From the NCBI RefSeq assembly GCF_937976295.1, contig NZ_CALJRY010000328.1, positions 1 to 5,216 on the forward strand: DNA of 5,216 nt, read 5' to 3'. The notes under the pieces were generated by a model, which searched no databases, was not told the DNA's origin, and worked only from the letters and a program-made list of their open reading frames with translations. The first letter of the stretch is position 1. Each line of letters opens with the position of its first letter. The position numbers were made by a program, and so were the translations under genes. The DNA comes from an uncultured Rothia sp. GTDB taxonomy: Bacteria > Actinomycetota > Actinomycetes > Actinomycetales > Micrococcaceae. This document shows, in pieces, positions 1 through 5,152 of the stretch.

Positions 1-27
1 TACTTTTGTATGAACCTACACCGTGAT

Positions 28-33
28 GAGGAG
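28..33 (+). promoter_or_regulatory. Ribosome binding site of the M15 carboxypeptidase gene
   Basis: GAGGAG lies five bases before the GTG at 39. It supports this start, which also leaves a typical n-region of about 20 residues ahead of the twin arginine. A weak -10-like TATGAA at 9-14 could be the promoter, but its -35 region would lie outside the window, so I do not annotate it. Confidence 0.75.
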
Positions 34-38
34 TTATT

Positions 39-962
39 GTGAAGTCTCTGCACCGCACGTCTACCGCTCAGGAGTCTTTTGATAGTTCTGTGGTGAACCG
101 CCGTACTCTTTTGGGTGCCGCTTTGGGAGTTGGTGGCACGGCGCTATTGGCGGCTTGTGGTTCGCAGGGTCAGGGGGCTGCTTCTTCGCCGTCGGCCTCT
201 TCTTCCGCATCATCTTCCTCAGCCGCACCCTCCGCCACTGCTTCCGCAAACGCTTCGGCTTCTGGCATTCCTTCTCCTACCGGAGCTGCCTCCTCTGCCG
301 CGCCCTCCCCCACTGCATCTGCGAGCGCTTCAACATCTGCTAGCGCTTCGGGATCGGCTACCCTCGCTCTTGCTCAGCCGAGTGTTGAGTCTCAGCCGGA
401 CTCGTTGCGTTGCCTTGTGAATAAGATGCGTCCCTTTGCGCAGCAGGATTGGGAGCCGAGCGACCTGGTGGAGTTCTACGGTCATCAATTGCGCGCCGAG
501 GCGGCGAAGGCGGCGGATACGATGATTGATGCGGCTGCTACTGATGGTGTGACGCTGCTTGTTTCTAGTGCATATCGTTCGTATGCGGTGCAGCAGCAGA
601 CCTATCAGTATTGGGTTTCGATGAACGGTCAGCAGGTGGCGGACCAGTTGTCGGCGCGTCCCGGCTATTCGGAACATCAGACGGGTTTGGCGATTGATTT
701 TGCCTCTCCTGAGGGGTGCCGTTTGGAGGAGTGTTACCGCGATACGCTGGCTGGCCAGTGGTTGGCGAAGAATGCTCCGCGTTACGGGTATATTTTGCGT
801 TTCCCTGATGGCCGTCAGTCGGTGACCGGTTATCGTTTTGAGCCGTGGCATTACCGCTATGTGGGTGTTCAGACTGCTCAGGAGTATGTGTCTTCGGGTG
901 CGAAGACTTTTGAGGAGTTTATCGGTACGGGTGCGGCACCCGATTATGCAAGTGCGAGCTAG
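39..962 (+). CDS. Tat-type lipoprotein, VanY-like D-alanyl-D-alanine carboxypeptidase (peptidase M15B)
   Basis: Likely a zinc D,D-carboxypeptidase that removes the terminal D-Ala from peptidoglycan stem peptides on the outer face of the membrane. The 307-residue product starts at a GTG preceded by GAGGAG at 28-33, five bases upstream. Residues 20-42 form an export signal: twin arginine R21-R22 (NRRTLLG), a hydrophobic stretch and lipobox LAAC with Cys40 as the expected lipidated residue. Residues 43 to about 113 are a Ser/Ala/Pro/Thr linker; there is no charged residue from 23 to 116. The catalytic domain covers about 120-290. It has SAYRS (177-181), the motif SEHQTGLAID (211-220) supplying presumed zinc ligands H213 and D220, and EPWH (268-271) supplying catalytic E268 and zinc ligand H271. 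C227 and C232 could form a disulfide. No vanX, vanH or ligase gene is nearby, so a housekeeping wall-trimming role is more likely than glycopeptide resistance. Many codons end in T, unlike mscL and rpsI. The family assignment is firm; the exact substrate is inferred. Confidence 0.9.
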   Translation: MKSLHRTSTAQESFDSSVVNRRTLLGAALGVGGTALLAACGSQGQGAASSPSASSSASSSSAAPSATASANASASGIPSPTGAASSAAPSPTASASASTSASASGSATLALAQPSVESQPDSLRCLVNKMRPFAQQDWEPSDLVEFYGHQLRAEAAKAADTMIDAAATDGVTLLVSSAYRSYAVQQQTYQYWVSMNGQQVADQLSARPGYSEHQTGLAIDFASPEGCRLEECYRDTLAGQWLAKNAPRYGYILRFPDGRQSVTGYRFEPWHYRYVGVQTAQEYVSSGAKTFEEFIGTGAAPDYASAS

Positions 963-1070
963 GCTCTGAGCTAACCTTTTGGCTTTGTCGGGTGCGCCAA
1001 GTGGTGATGTGTATCATATTTCATGGTTTTGCGTCGGAAGTAAATAGGTATGCTAGATGCATATTTTTCC

Positions 1071-1082
1071 GGGTGCGCACCC
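1071..1082. repeat. 12-bp perfect palindrome GGGTGCGCACCC
   Basis: The sequence equals its own reverse complement over 12 bases, and the symmetry stops at C1070/C1083. It has no T run after it and no room for a normal loop, so a transcription terminator is unlikely. A binding site for a dimeric regulator is possible but unproven. A related inverted repeat, CGGGTGC-G-GCACCCG, lies at 928-942 inside the end of the upstream gene. Confidence 0.5.
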
Positions 1083-1169
1083 CGTAAATCCGCGGTTTTT
1101 CGAGGGTTTCAGAGATTTTTACTCAACTTCATGTGACCTAGACCTTAAGTATTGAGTGTTATAGAAGCA

Positions 1170-1197
1170 TTGTGAAGAAAAACACATGCTTTACAAT
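1170..1197 (+). promoter_or_regulatory. Candidate sigma70-type promoter upstream of mscL
   Basis: TTGTGA (1170-1175) is followed by a 16-base spacer and TACAAT (1192-1197), matching the consensus at 4 of 6 and 5 of 6 positions. Transcription would start near 1204 and leave an mscL leader of about 50 bases. No well-spaced Shine-Dalgarno sequence exists in that leader: the nearest candidate, AAAAAGG ending at 1238, is 16 bases from the ATG. Confidence 0.4.
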
Positions 1198-1241
1198 GAA
1201 AATTTTCTCAGAGTATGGCAAATTCTGAAGTAAAAAGGCGC

Positions 1242-1247
1242 TATTCT
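1242..1247 (+). promoter_or_regulatory. Candidate -10 box placing the mscL transcript start at its ATG (leaderless)
   Basis: TATTCT fits the actinobacterial TANNNT pattern and ends eight bases before the A of the mscL ATG at 1255. This would start transcription at 1254 or 1255. It explains the missing Shine-Dalgarno sequence. No good -35 hexamer is seen. It competes with the promoter at 1170-1197; both could be used. Confidence 0.35.
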
Positions 1248-1254
1248 ATATCTC

Positions 1255-1629
1255 ATGCTTAAGGGTTTTAAAGATTTTCTGATCCGCGGTAACGTCATCG
1301 ACCTCGCAGTTGGTCTGATCATGGGTACCGCCTTCACCGCTGTGGTGACCGCACTTGTCCAGTCCGTCCTGATGCCCGCCATCTCCATGCTGGTTGGCTC
1401 CCCCAACTTCGACCAGTTCCTGGCATACGGCCAGATCAAGATTGGCGTCTTCCTGACCGCTGTTGTCAACTTCGTTCTGATTGCAGCTGCTGTGTACTTC
1501 GCAGTTGTTATCCCCGTTCAGAAGCTGACCGAACTGGCTACCAAGAACAAGGCTGAGGAAGAGGAAGAAGAGGAAGAGACCGAGATCGCACTCCTCAAGG
1601 AGATCCGCGACTCTCTGGCAAAGAAGTAA
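1255..1629 (+). CDS. mscL: Large-conductance mechanosensitive channel MscL
   Basis: Homopentameric membrane channel that opens under extreme membrane tension and releases solutes during hypo-osmotic shock. At 124 residues it is shorter than the E. coli (136) and M. tuberculosis (151) proteins. The N-terminal amphipathic helix and start of TM1 are characteristic: MLKGFKDFLIRGNVIDLAVG (1-20). TM1 runs about 14-43 and TM2 about 63-89, joined by a short periplasmic loop (about 44-62). By alignment from memory, the pore constriction is L17 and L21; E. coli has L19 and V23, so the second gate position is Leu rather than Val. After TM2 comes a basic/acidic linker with eight consecutive Glu (101-108), then the C-terminal bundle helix ALLKEIRDSLAKK (112-124). 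The ATG is chosen because it gives the canonical MLKGF start; it has no good ribosome binding site. The gene is monocistronic, followed by a terminator, and converges on glmM. Confidence 0.96.
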   Translation: MLKGFKDFLIRGNVIDLAVGLIMGTAFTAVVTALVQSVLMPAISMLVGSPNFDQFLAYGQIKIGVFLTAVVNFVLIAAAVYFAVVIPVQKLTELATKNKAEEEEEEEETEIALLKEIRDSLAKK

Positions 1630-1658
1630 TTTCTCTGCTCTCTCTACCACTAATTTTC

Positions 1659-1692
1659 AAACCCCCGTATCCCCCGTGGACGCGGGGGTTTT
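1659..1692 (+). terminator. Rho-independent terminator of mscL
   Basis: AAACCCCCG (1659-1667) pairs perfectly with CGGGGGTTT (1683-1691). A second copy of CCCCCG at 1671-1676 can pair with the same 3' arm (1683-1688), giving a tighter hairpin with a 6-base loop. A run of four T (1689-1692) follows the G tract. It lies 29 bases after the mscL stop codon. Confidence 0.85.
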
Positions 1693-1740
1693 CCGCATCC
1701 TCTCTCCCCCGCACACAGAAACACATACACATCCGCTCAA

Positions 1741-1791
1741 GATAACGCAGAAGGGCTGGGAAGGTGTTACCTTCCCAGCCCTTCTGCGATC
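1741..1791 (-). terminator. Terminator hairpin of glmM with a 20-bp perfect stem
   Basis: Arms 1746-1765 and 1769-1788 are perfectly complementary over 20 bp around the loop GTT (1766-1768). GAT/ATC at 1741-1743 and 1789-1791 can extend the stem past an AA bulge. It lies about 22 bases after the glmM stop codon. On the minus strand the stem is followed by TTATCTTG, a broken U tract; on the plus strand nothing U-rich follows. It therefore fits glmM better than mscL, though it may block readthrough from either side. Confidence 0.8.
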
Positions 1792-1812
1792 CCCCGTTAG
1801 GGAAGAATACGT

Positions 1813-3171
1813 TTAGAGTGCCAGTTCCTTAGCCACAACGTCAGCCAGCTGCTGAGCAACCTCATCAGCCTGCTCCTGAGTTGCAGCTTCAACCATCACA
1901 CGCACCAGAGGCTCAGTACCGGATGCACGCAGCAGCACACGGCCGCTCTCACCCAGTACACCTTCAGCCTCGCTCACAGCAGCAGCGAGCGCCTCATTGG
2001 TCTTCACAGCCGCACGGTCAACGCCCTTGACATTAATCAGGCGCTGCGGGGTGGGCTGCATGCGGGATGCCAGCTCCGAGAGGGTCTGACCGCTTCGTGC
2101 CACCTCTGCCGCCAGCTGGATGCCGGTCAGAACGCCGTCACCGGTGGTAGCGTAGTCGCTCATGATAACGTGGCCGGACTGCTCGCCGCCGAGGTTGTAG
2201 CCGTGCTCGCGCATAGACTCGAGGACGTAGCGGTCGCCCACAGCGGTGCGGCCGAGGGTAATACCGTGCTCACGCAGGTACAGCTCCAGACCCAGGCTAC
2301 TCATCACGGTTGCGACGAGGGTGTCCTTTGCTAGCTTACCTTCGCGCTTAGCCGCAACAGCCAGGATAGCCATAATCTGGTCACCGTCTACCAGGTTGCC
2401 CTTTTCGTCAACTGCCTGACAACGGTCGGAGTCGCCGTCGTGGGCGATGCCGAGGTCCGCACCGTGCTCAACGACAGCTGCCTGCAGCTTCTCGGGGTGG
2501 GTGGAGCCCACGCCGTCGTTGATGTTGGTGCCGTTAGGCTCTACAGCCAGTGCGATGACCTCTGCGCCCAGCGCCTCGAAGGTTGCCGGGGATGCCGCGT
2601 AGGCCGCACCGTTTGCGCAATCCAGAACAATCTTCATGCCGACAAGGGGCTTGTCTTCGGGCACGGTGGAGACCAGGTGCTTCACGTAAGCCTCGGTACC
2701 GTTTTCCAGGGGCTTGACAGTACCCACAGCACCACCGGTCGGGTAGCGGAAGGACTTCTCGCGGTAGACGCGCTCAATAGCGTCCTCAACGGAGTCTTCC
2801 AGCTTCTGGCCGCCGCGGGCCAGGAACTTAATACCGTTGTCCGCTGCGGGGTTGTGCGATGCAGAAATCATCACGCCGAAGTCAGCACCTGTGTGTGCCA
2901 CCAGGTAAGCTGCTGCGGGGGTGGGGACAATGCCAGCGTCCAGCACGTCAACACCTGCGCTAGCGAAGCCAGCCTTCATTGCAGAGACAATAAAGTCTGC
3001 GGAGGCTCGGGAGTCATTTGCAATCACGGCACGGGGGCGTACACCCTCTTCTACCGTGTCAAAACCCAGAACAATAGAAGCCGCCTGCGCGAGCTCCATA
3101 GCCAGGGCGGGAGTAATTACATCGTTTGCTAGACCGCGTACGCCGTCGGTTCCAAAAAGTCGTTCAGTCAC
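1813..3171 (-). CDS. glmM: Phosphoglucosamine mutase GlmM
   Basis: Cytosolic enzyme that interconverts glucosamine-6-phosphate and glucosamine-1-phosphate, the step before GlmU in UDP-GlcNAc synthesis for peptidoglycan. The 452-residue length is normal for the family. All four alpha-D-phosphohexomutase signatures are intact. FGTDGVRG (6-13) opens the protein. The active-site loop ISASHNP (102-108) carries the presumed phosphoserine S105, followed by NGIKF. The Mg-binding loop DGDSDR is at 245-250, the sugar-binding loop GGEQSGH at 328-334, and the phosphate-binding loop RASGTEP at 415-421. The GGEQSGH and FGTDGVRG forms point to GlmM rather than a phosphomannomutase or phosphoglucomutase. The start is a GTG at 3169-3171; a -10 box sits directly upstream and no spaced Shine-Dalgarno sequence is present, suggesting leaderless translation. 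It lies downstream of ppk2 on the same strand, separated by 245 bases including a hairpin, and converges on mscL. Confidence 0.97.
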   Translation of the reverse strand: MTERLFGTDGVRGLANDVITPALAMELAQAASIVLGFDTVEEGVRPRAVIANDSRASADFIVSAMKAGFASAGVDVLDAGIVPTPAAAYLVAHTGADFGVMISASHNPAADNGIKFLARGGQKLEDSVEDAIERVYREKSFRYPTGGAVGTVKPLENGTEAYVKHLVSTVPEDKPLVGMKIVLDCANGAAYAASPATFEALGAEVIALAVEPNGTNINDGVGSTHPEKLQAAVVEHGADLGIAHDGDSDRCQAVDEKGNLVDGDQIMAILAVAAKREGKLAKDTLVATVMSSLGLELYLREHGITLGRTAVGDRYVLESMREHGYNLGGEQSGHVIMSDYATTGDGVLTGIQLAAEVARSGQTLSELASRMQPTPQRLINVKGVDRAAVKTNEALAAAVSEAEGVLGESGRVLLRASGTEPLVRVMVEAATQEQADEVAQQLADVVAKELAL

Positions 3172-3177
3172 CCTTTT

Positions 3178-3183
3178 ATTTTA
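3178..3183 (-). promoter_or_regulatory. -10 box of a probable leaderless glmM promoter
   Basis: Read on the minus strand, TAAAAT (5 of 6 match to TATAAT) is followed by six bases, AAAAGG, and then the GTG start codon. If the box spans -12 to -7, position +1 is the G of GTG at 3171. No recognisable -35 hexamer is seen at 17-18 bases. The AAAGG that abuts the GTG is too close to act as a Shine-Dalgarno sequence. Confidence 0.6.
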
Positions 3184-3220
3184 CGTTGTGAGTAACTCTG
3201 CTTAGGCGTATACACCGTAA

Positions 3221-3249
3221 ATTCTTCACAATCAGAAAGTGATTTTCAA
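3221..3249 (-). promoter_or_regulatory. Possible second, upstream glmM promoter
   Basis: On the minus strand TTGAAA (3244-3249) is separated by 17 bases from AAGAAT (3221-3226), matching consensus weakly in the -10. It would give a leader of about 43 bases without a usable ribosome binding site, so the start-proximal -10 box is preferred. Confidence 0.2.
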
Positions 3250-3293
3250 CGGCTACATATCTGCTTCATAGCTAAGGTTTTGCGTAAAAGCGC

Positions 3294-3347
3294 GAAGGTG
3301 CCTGCTCTCCGTTCCCGCGTTTGGGAAAAAGAGAGACAGGCACCTTC
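3294..3347 (-). terminator. Terminator hairpin of ppk2
   Basis: GAAGGTGCCTG (3294-3304) pairs over 11 bp with CAGGCACCTTC (3337-3347). The stem continues with CTCTC (3305-3309) against GAGAG (3331-3335) past a single bulged A at 3336. An inner helix TTCCC/GGGAA (3312-3316, 3323-3327) caps it. On the minus strand a four-U run (positions 3289-3286) follows the stem after four bases. It begins about 70 bases after the ppk2 stop codon, so the ppk2 mRNA would have a long 3' untranslated region. Confidence 0.7.
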
Positions 3348-3416
3348 ATAGTGCAAGCTGTTTGCGGTTATATCGCCGCAGGGTTGAGTTTTTTACTCTC
3401 CCCTATCTATCGACGC

Positions 3417-4484
3417 TTACTTGACGACCGGGAAGCCGTCGGGAGAGTCGCCGGACTCATCCTCAAAAACGTCGGATGCGGAGCGGACGATCAGCGAGTC
3501 GAGCTCGCCCACGACTGCCTCATCCTTGGAAGGGTAGTCGAACTGGGAGAGCACGTAACGCATTGCTTCCAGACGTGCGCGCTTCTTGTCGTTGGACTTG
3601 ATAACGGTCCAGGGAGCGTCACCGGTGTGGGTGTAGAAGAACATTGCTTCCTTCGCCGCGGTGTAGTCGTCCCACTTGTCCAGGGATGCCAGGTCGGTGG
3701 GGGAAAGCTTCCACTGACGAACCGGGTCGGTACGGCGGGAGGTGAAGCGTGCGAGCTGCTCTTCGCGGGTGACGGAGAACCAGAACTTGATGATGTGGAT
3801 ACCGGAGTTCACCAGCATGCGCTCCAGGTCCGGAACTTCGCGCATGAACTCGAAGTACTGTGCCTGGGTGCAGTAACCCATAACGCGCTCAACGCCGGCA
3901 CGGTTGTACCAGGAGCGGTCCATCAGGACGATTTCACCGCCGGAGGGCAGGTGCTTGATGTAACGCTGGAAGTACCACTGGGTCTGCTCGATATCGGTCG
4001 GCTTCTCCAGTGCGACAACGCGAGCGCCACGGGGGTTCAGGTGCTCGGTGAAGCGCTTAATGGAGCCACCCTTACCTGCTGCGTCACGGCCTTCGAAGAT
4101 GATGAGGATCTTCTGACCGGTGGACTTAACCCAGAGCTGCAACTTCAGCAACTCAATCTGCAGGGCACGCTTTTCCTTCTCGTATGCCTTACGGCTGAGC
4201 TTGGTGTCGTAGGGGTAACCCTTCTTCCATGCCTGAGAGGTTTCGTCGTCCTTCTTGTCCTTGCCGAGGGCACGGGTGAGGGAAGCCATTTCGTCCAGTT
4301 CTGCCGAGTAGTCTTCAACGACGGAGGTGCGGCGTGCCTGGGGCTTCAGGGCTTCCTTGATGGCTTGTTTCTTCTCAGAACCGGTGTGTGCGTGTGCGCC
4401 TTCAGCGGTGTGCTGGTGGGCTTCAGCCTGAGGAGCCTCCACTGCCTGCTCTTCGGGCTTGGTGGAGGGATTCTGCTCTGCCAT
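3417..4484 (-). CDS. ppk2: Polyphosphate kinase 2 (PPK2 family, single domain)
   Basis: PPK2 enzymes transfer phosphate between inorganic polyphosphate and nucleoside diphosphates, usually making GTP or ATP from polyphosphate in the cytosol. The catalytic domain spans about residues 88-315 of 355. It opens with KLSRKAYEKEKRALQIELLKLQLWV (95-119), typical of the family. Walker A is EGRDAAGKGG (131-140), with K138 the phosphate-binding lysine. Walker B is IVLMDRSWYNRAGVERV (185-201), with D189 and R190. The lid has TSRRTDPVRQWKLSP (248-262). One domain with these motifs suggests a class I enzyme acting on diphosphates; class and nucleotide preference are inferred. Residues 1 to about 85 are a low-complexity extension rich in Glu, Ala, Gln and His (H23, H25, H31, H33) not needed for the fold. 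The ATG has only a weak ribosome binding site: AGGAAG is 12 bases away and AAGAG is closer. It sits between rpsI and glmM with its own promoter- and terminator-like signals. Confidence 0.93.
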   Translation of the reverse strand: MAEQNPSTKPEEQAVEAPQAEAHQHTAEGAHAHTGSEKKQAIKEALKPQARRTSVVEDYSAELDEMASLTRALGKDKKDDETSQAWKKGYPYDTKLSRKAYEKEKRALQIELLKLQLWVKSTGQKILIIFEGRDAAGKGGSIKRFTEHLNPRGARVVALEKPTDIEQTQWYFQRYIKHLPSGGEIVLMDRSWYNRAGVERVMGYCTQAQYFEFMREVPDLERMLVNSGIHIIKFWFSVTREEQLARFTSRRTDPVRQWKLSPTDLASLDKWDDYTAAKEAMFFYTHTGDAPWTVIKSNDKKRARLEAMRYVLSQFDYPSKDEAVVGELDSLIVRSASDVFEDESGDSPDGFPVVK

Positions 4485-4520
4485 GAGTACTCTTTTCTTC
4501 CTGTCTGCTTTGACTCTTTA

Positions 4521-4549
4521 ACTCTACCGGTGTGCTCTTCTATGAACAA
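4521..4549 (-). promoter_or_regulatory. Candidate ppk2 promoter
   Basis: On the minus strand TTGTTC (4544-4549) is followed by exactly 17 bases and TAGAGT (4521-4526), which fits TANNNT. Transcription would start near 4514, about 30 bases before the ATG. It lies just downstream of the rpsI terminator, as expected if ppk2 is transcribed separately. Both hexamers match consensus only partly. Confidence 0.4.
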
Positions 4550-4590
4550 ACGTAACAGTTACAAGCACCCTTAACGTTTAAGACCGGTAG
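4524..4590. repeat. Inverted repeat CTACCGGT ... ACCGGTAG around the ppk2 promoter
   Basis: CTACCGGT (4524-4531) overlaps the candidate -10 box, and its exact reverse complement ACCGGTAG lies at 4583-4590, with 51 bases between them. Two smaller palindromes lie between the arms: GTAAC-A-GTTAC (4552-4562) and CTTAA-CGT-TTAAG (4570-4582). The spacing and position would suit a looped operator, but function is unproven. Confidence 0.35.
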
Positions 4591-4596
4591 GTACGC

Positions 4597-4634
4597 AAAA
4601 CGCCCCGACTCTCCCAATGGGAGAAGCGGGGCGT
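4597..4634 (-). terminator. Rho-independent terminator of the rplM-rpsI operon
   Basis: ACGCCCCG (4600-4607) pairs with CGGGGCGT (4627-4634). Past a two-base mismatch, TCTCCC (4610-4615) pairs with GGGAGA (4619-4624) around the loop AAT. On the minus strand the stem runs straight into UUUU (4600-4597). It sits 22 bases after the rpsI stop codon and separates rpsI from ppk2. Confidence 0.88.
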
Positions 4635-4656
4635 AACGCTTCGTAAAAACCAGCGA

Positions 4657-5148
4657 TTAACGCTTGGAGAACTGCGAAGCCTTGCGTGCCTTCTTAAGAC
4701 CAGCCTTCTTACGCTCGATGACGCGTGCGTCACGGGTCAGGTAGCCAGCCTTCTTCAGTGCGGGGCGGTTGTTCTCGCGGTCGATCTCGTTCAGTGCACG
4801 AGCGATACCCAGGCGCAGAGCACCTGCCTGACCGGAGGGGCCACCACCGTTGATGCGTGCGATGACGTCGTATGCACCCTCGAGCTCCAGGAGCTTGAAG
4901 GGCTGGTTGACGTCCTGCTGGTGCAGCTTGTTGGGGAAGTAGTCTTCCAGGCTACGACCGTTGATGGTCCAGTTGCCGGAACCGGGCACAACGCGAACGC
5001 GTGCCACTGCTTCCTTGCGGCGACCAACTGCTGCGCCTGCAACGGTCAGTGCCGGACGTGCTGCCTTAGCCGCTGCGGGGGCAACGGACTCCGAGGTGTA
5101 GCTGGTCAGCTCTTCCTCGACTACGATCTGCTCTTCGTTCTGAGCCAC
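4657..5148 (-). CDS. rpsI: 30S ribosomal protein S9 (uS9)
   Basis: Small-subunit ribosomal protein whose C-terminal tail reaches the P-site tRNA. The product has 163 residues against about 130 in E. coli. The extra length is an acidic then Ala-rich N-terminal extension (1 to about 40), as is usual in actinobacteria. The conserved fold starts at VGRRKEAVARV (41-51). The family signature GGGPSGQAGALRLGIARAL is at 101-119, and the protein ends in the basic tail KKARKASQFSKR (152-163) with the invariant SKR end. The start is a GTG at 5146-5148, preceded on the minus strand by AGGAGA (5158-5153) at good spacing. rplM ends 32 bases upstream on the same strand, so the two are almost certainly cotranscribed. 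A strong terminator follows. Confidence 0.97.
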   Translation of the reverse strand: MAQNEEQIVVEEELTSYTSESVAPAAAKAARPALTVAGAAVGRRKEAVARVRVVPGSGNWTINGRSLEDYFPNKLHQQDVNQPFKLLELEGAYDVIARINGGGPSGQAGALRLGIARALNEIDRENNRPALKKAGYLTRDARVIERKKAGLKKARKASQFSKR

Positions 5149-5152
5149 GATT

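Larger units (their letters stand above)
963..1254. other. Non-coding interval between the carboxypeptidase gene and mscL
   Basis: This stretch of 292 bases contains no convincing gene on either strand. It is visibly more AT-rich than the flanking genes. It holds a 12-bp perfect palindrome at 1071-1082 and candidate mscL promoters at 1170-1197 and 1242-1247. No clear U-tailed terminator follows the carboxypeptidase stop codon at 960-962; the only nearby inverted repeat, TTGGC (979-983) with GCCAA (996-1000), is short and has no T run. The carboxypeptidase transcript may therefore end in a Rho-dependent way or read on toward mscL. Confidence 0.6.

Noticed and set aside
330..851. 173-codon open frame on the minus strand opposite the carboxypeptidase gene
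   Set aside because: It lies wholly inside the antisense of a well-supported enzyme, its product is Arg/Leu-rich without a recognisable domain, and no ribosome binding site or promoter supports it.
39..962. A glycopeptide-resistance cluster, suggested by the VanY-like domain
   Set aside because: No vanS/vanR, vanH, ligase or vanX-type gene is present downstream; M15B carboxypeptidases are common as housekeeping wall enzymes.
1246..1650. 134-codon open frame on the minus strand opposite mscL
   Set aside because: It covers mscL almost exactly and has no independent support; mscL has canonical family sequence throughout.
1662..1797. CCCCCGT repeated at 1662-1668, 1671-1677 and 1791-1797
   Set aside because: The first two belong to alternative 5' arms of the mscL terminator; the third is a short GC-rich match without regular spacing, so it is not a repeat array.
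2440..3132. 230-codon open frame on the plus strand opposite glmM
   Set aside because: It is a shadow of glmM with a Cys/Val-rich product and no domain; glmM carries all four signature loops.
1169..3232. Shared 11-mer ATTGTGAAGAA upstream of mscL (1169-1179, +) and glmM (3222-3232, -)
   Set aside because: In about 5 kb on two strands several 11-base matches are expected by chance, and the surrounding bases do not agree.
4540..4565. A PHO-box-like direct repeat upstream of ppk2 on the minus strand (GTTAC, GTTCA)
   Set aside because: The half-sites are degenerate and about 9 bases apart rather than the 11-base period of known actinobacterial PHO boxes.
3321..4574. 417-codon open frame on the plus strand opposite ppk2
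   Set aside because: It is longer than ppk2 but is its antisense shadow: the product is Val/Leu/Gly-rich without known motifs, and its 5' end runs through the ppk2 terminator hairpin. The minus-strand frame has intact Walker and lid motifs.
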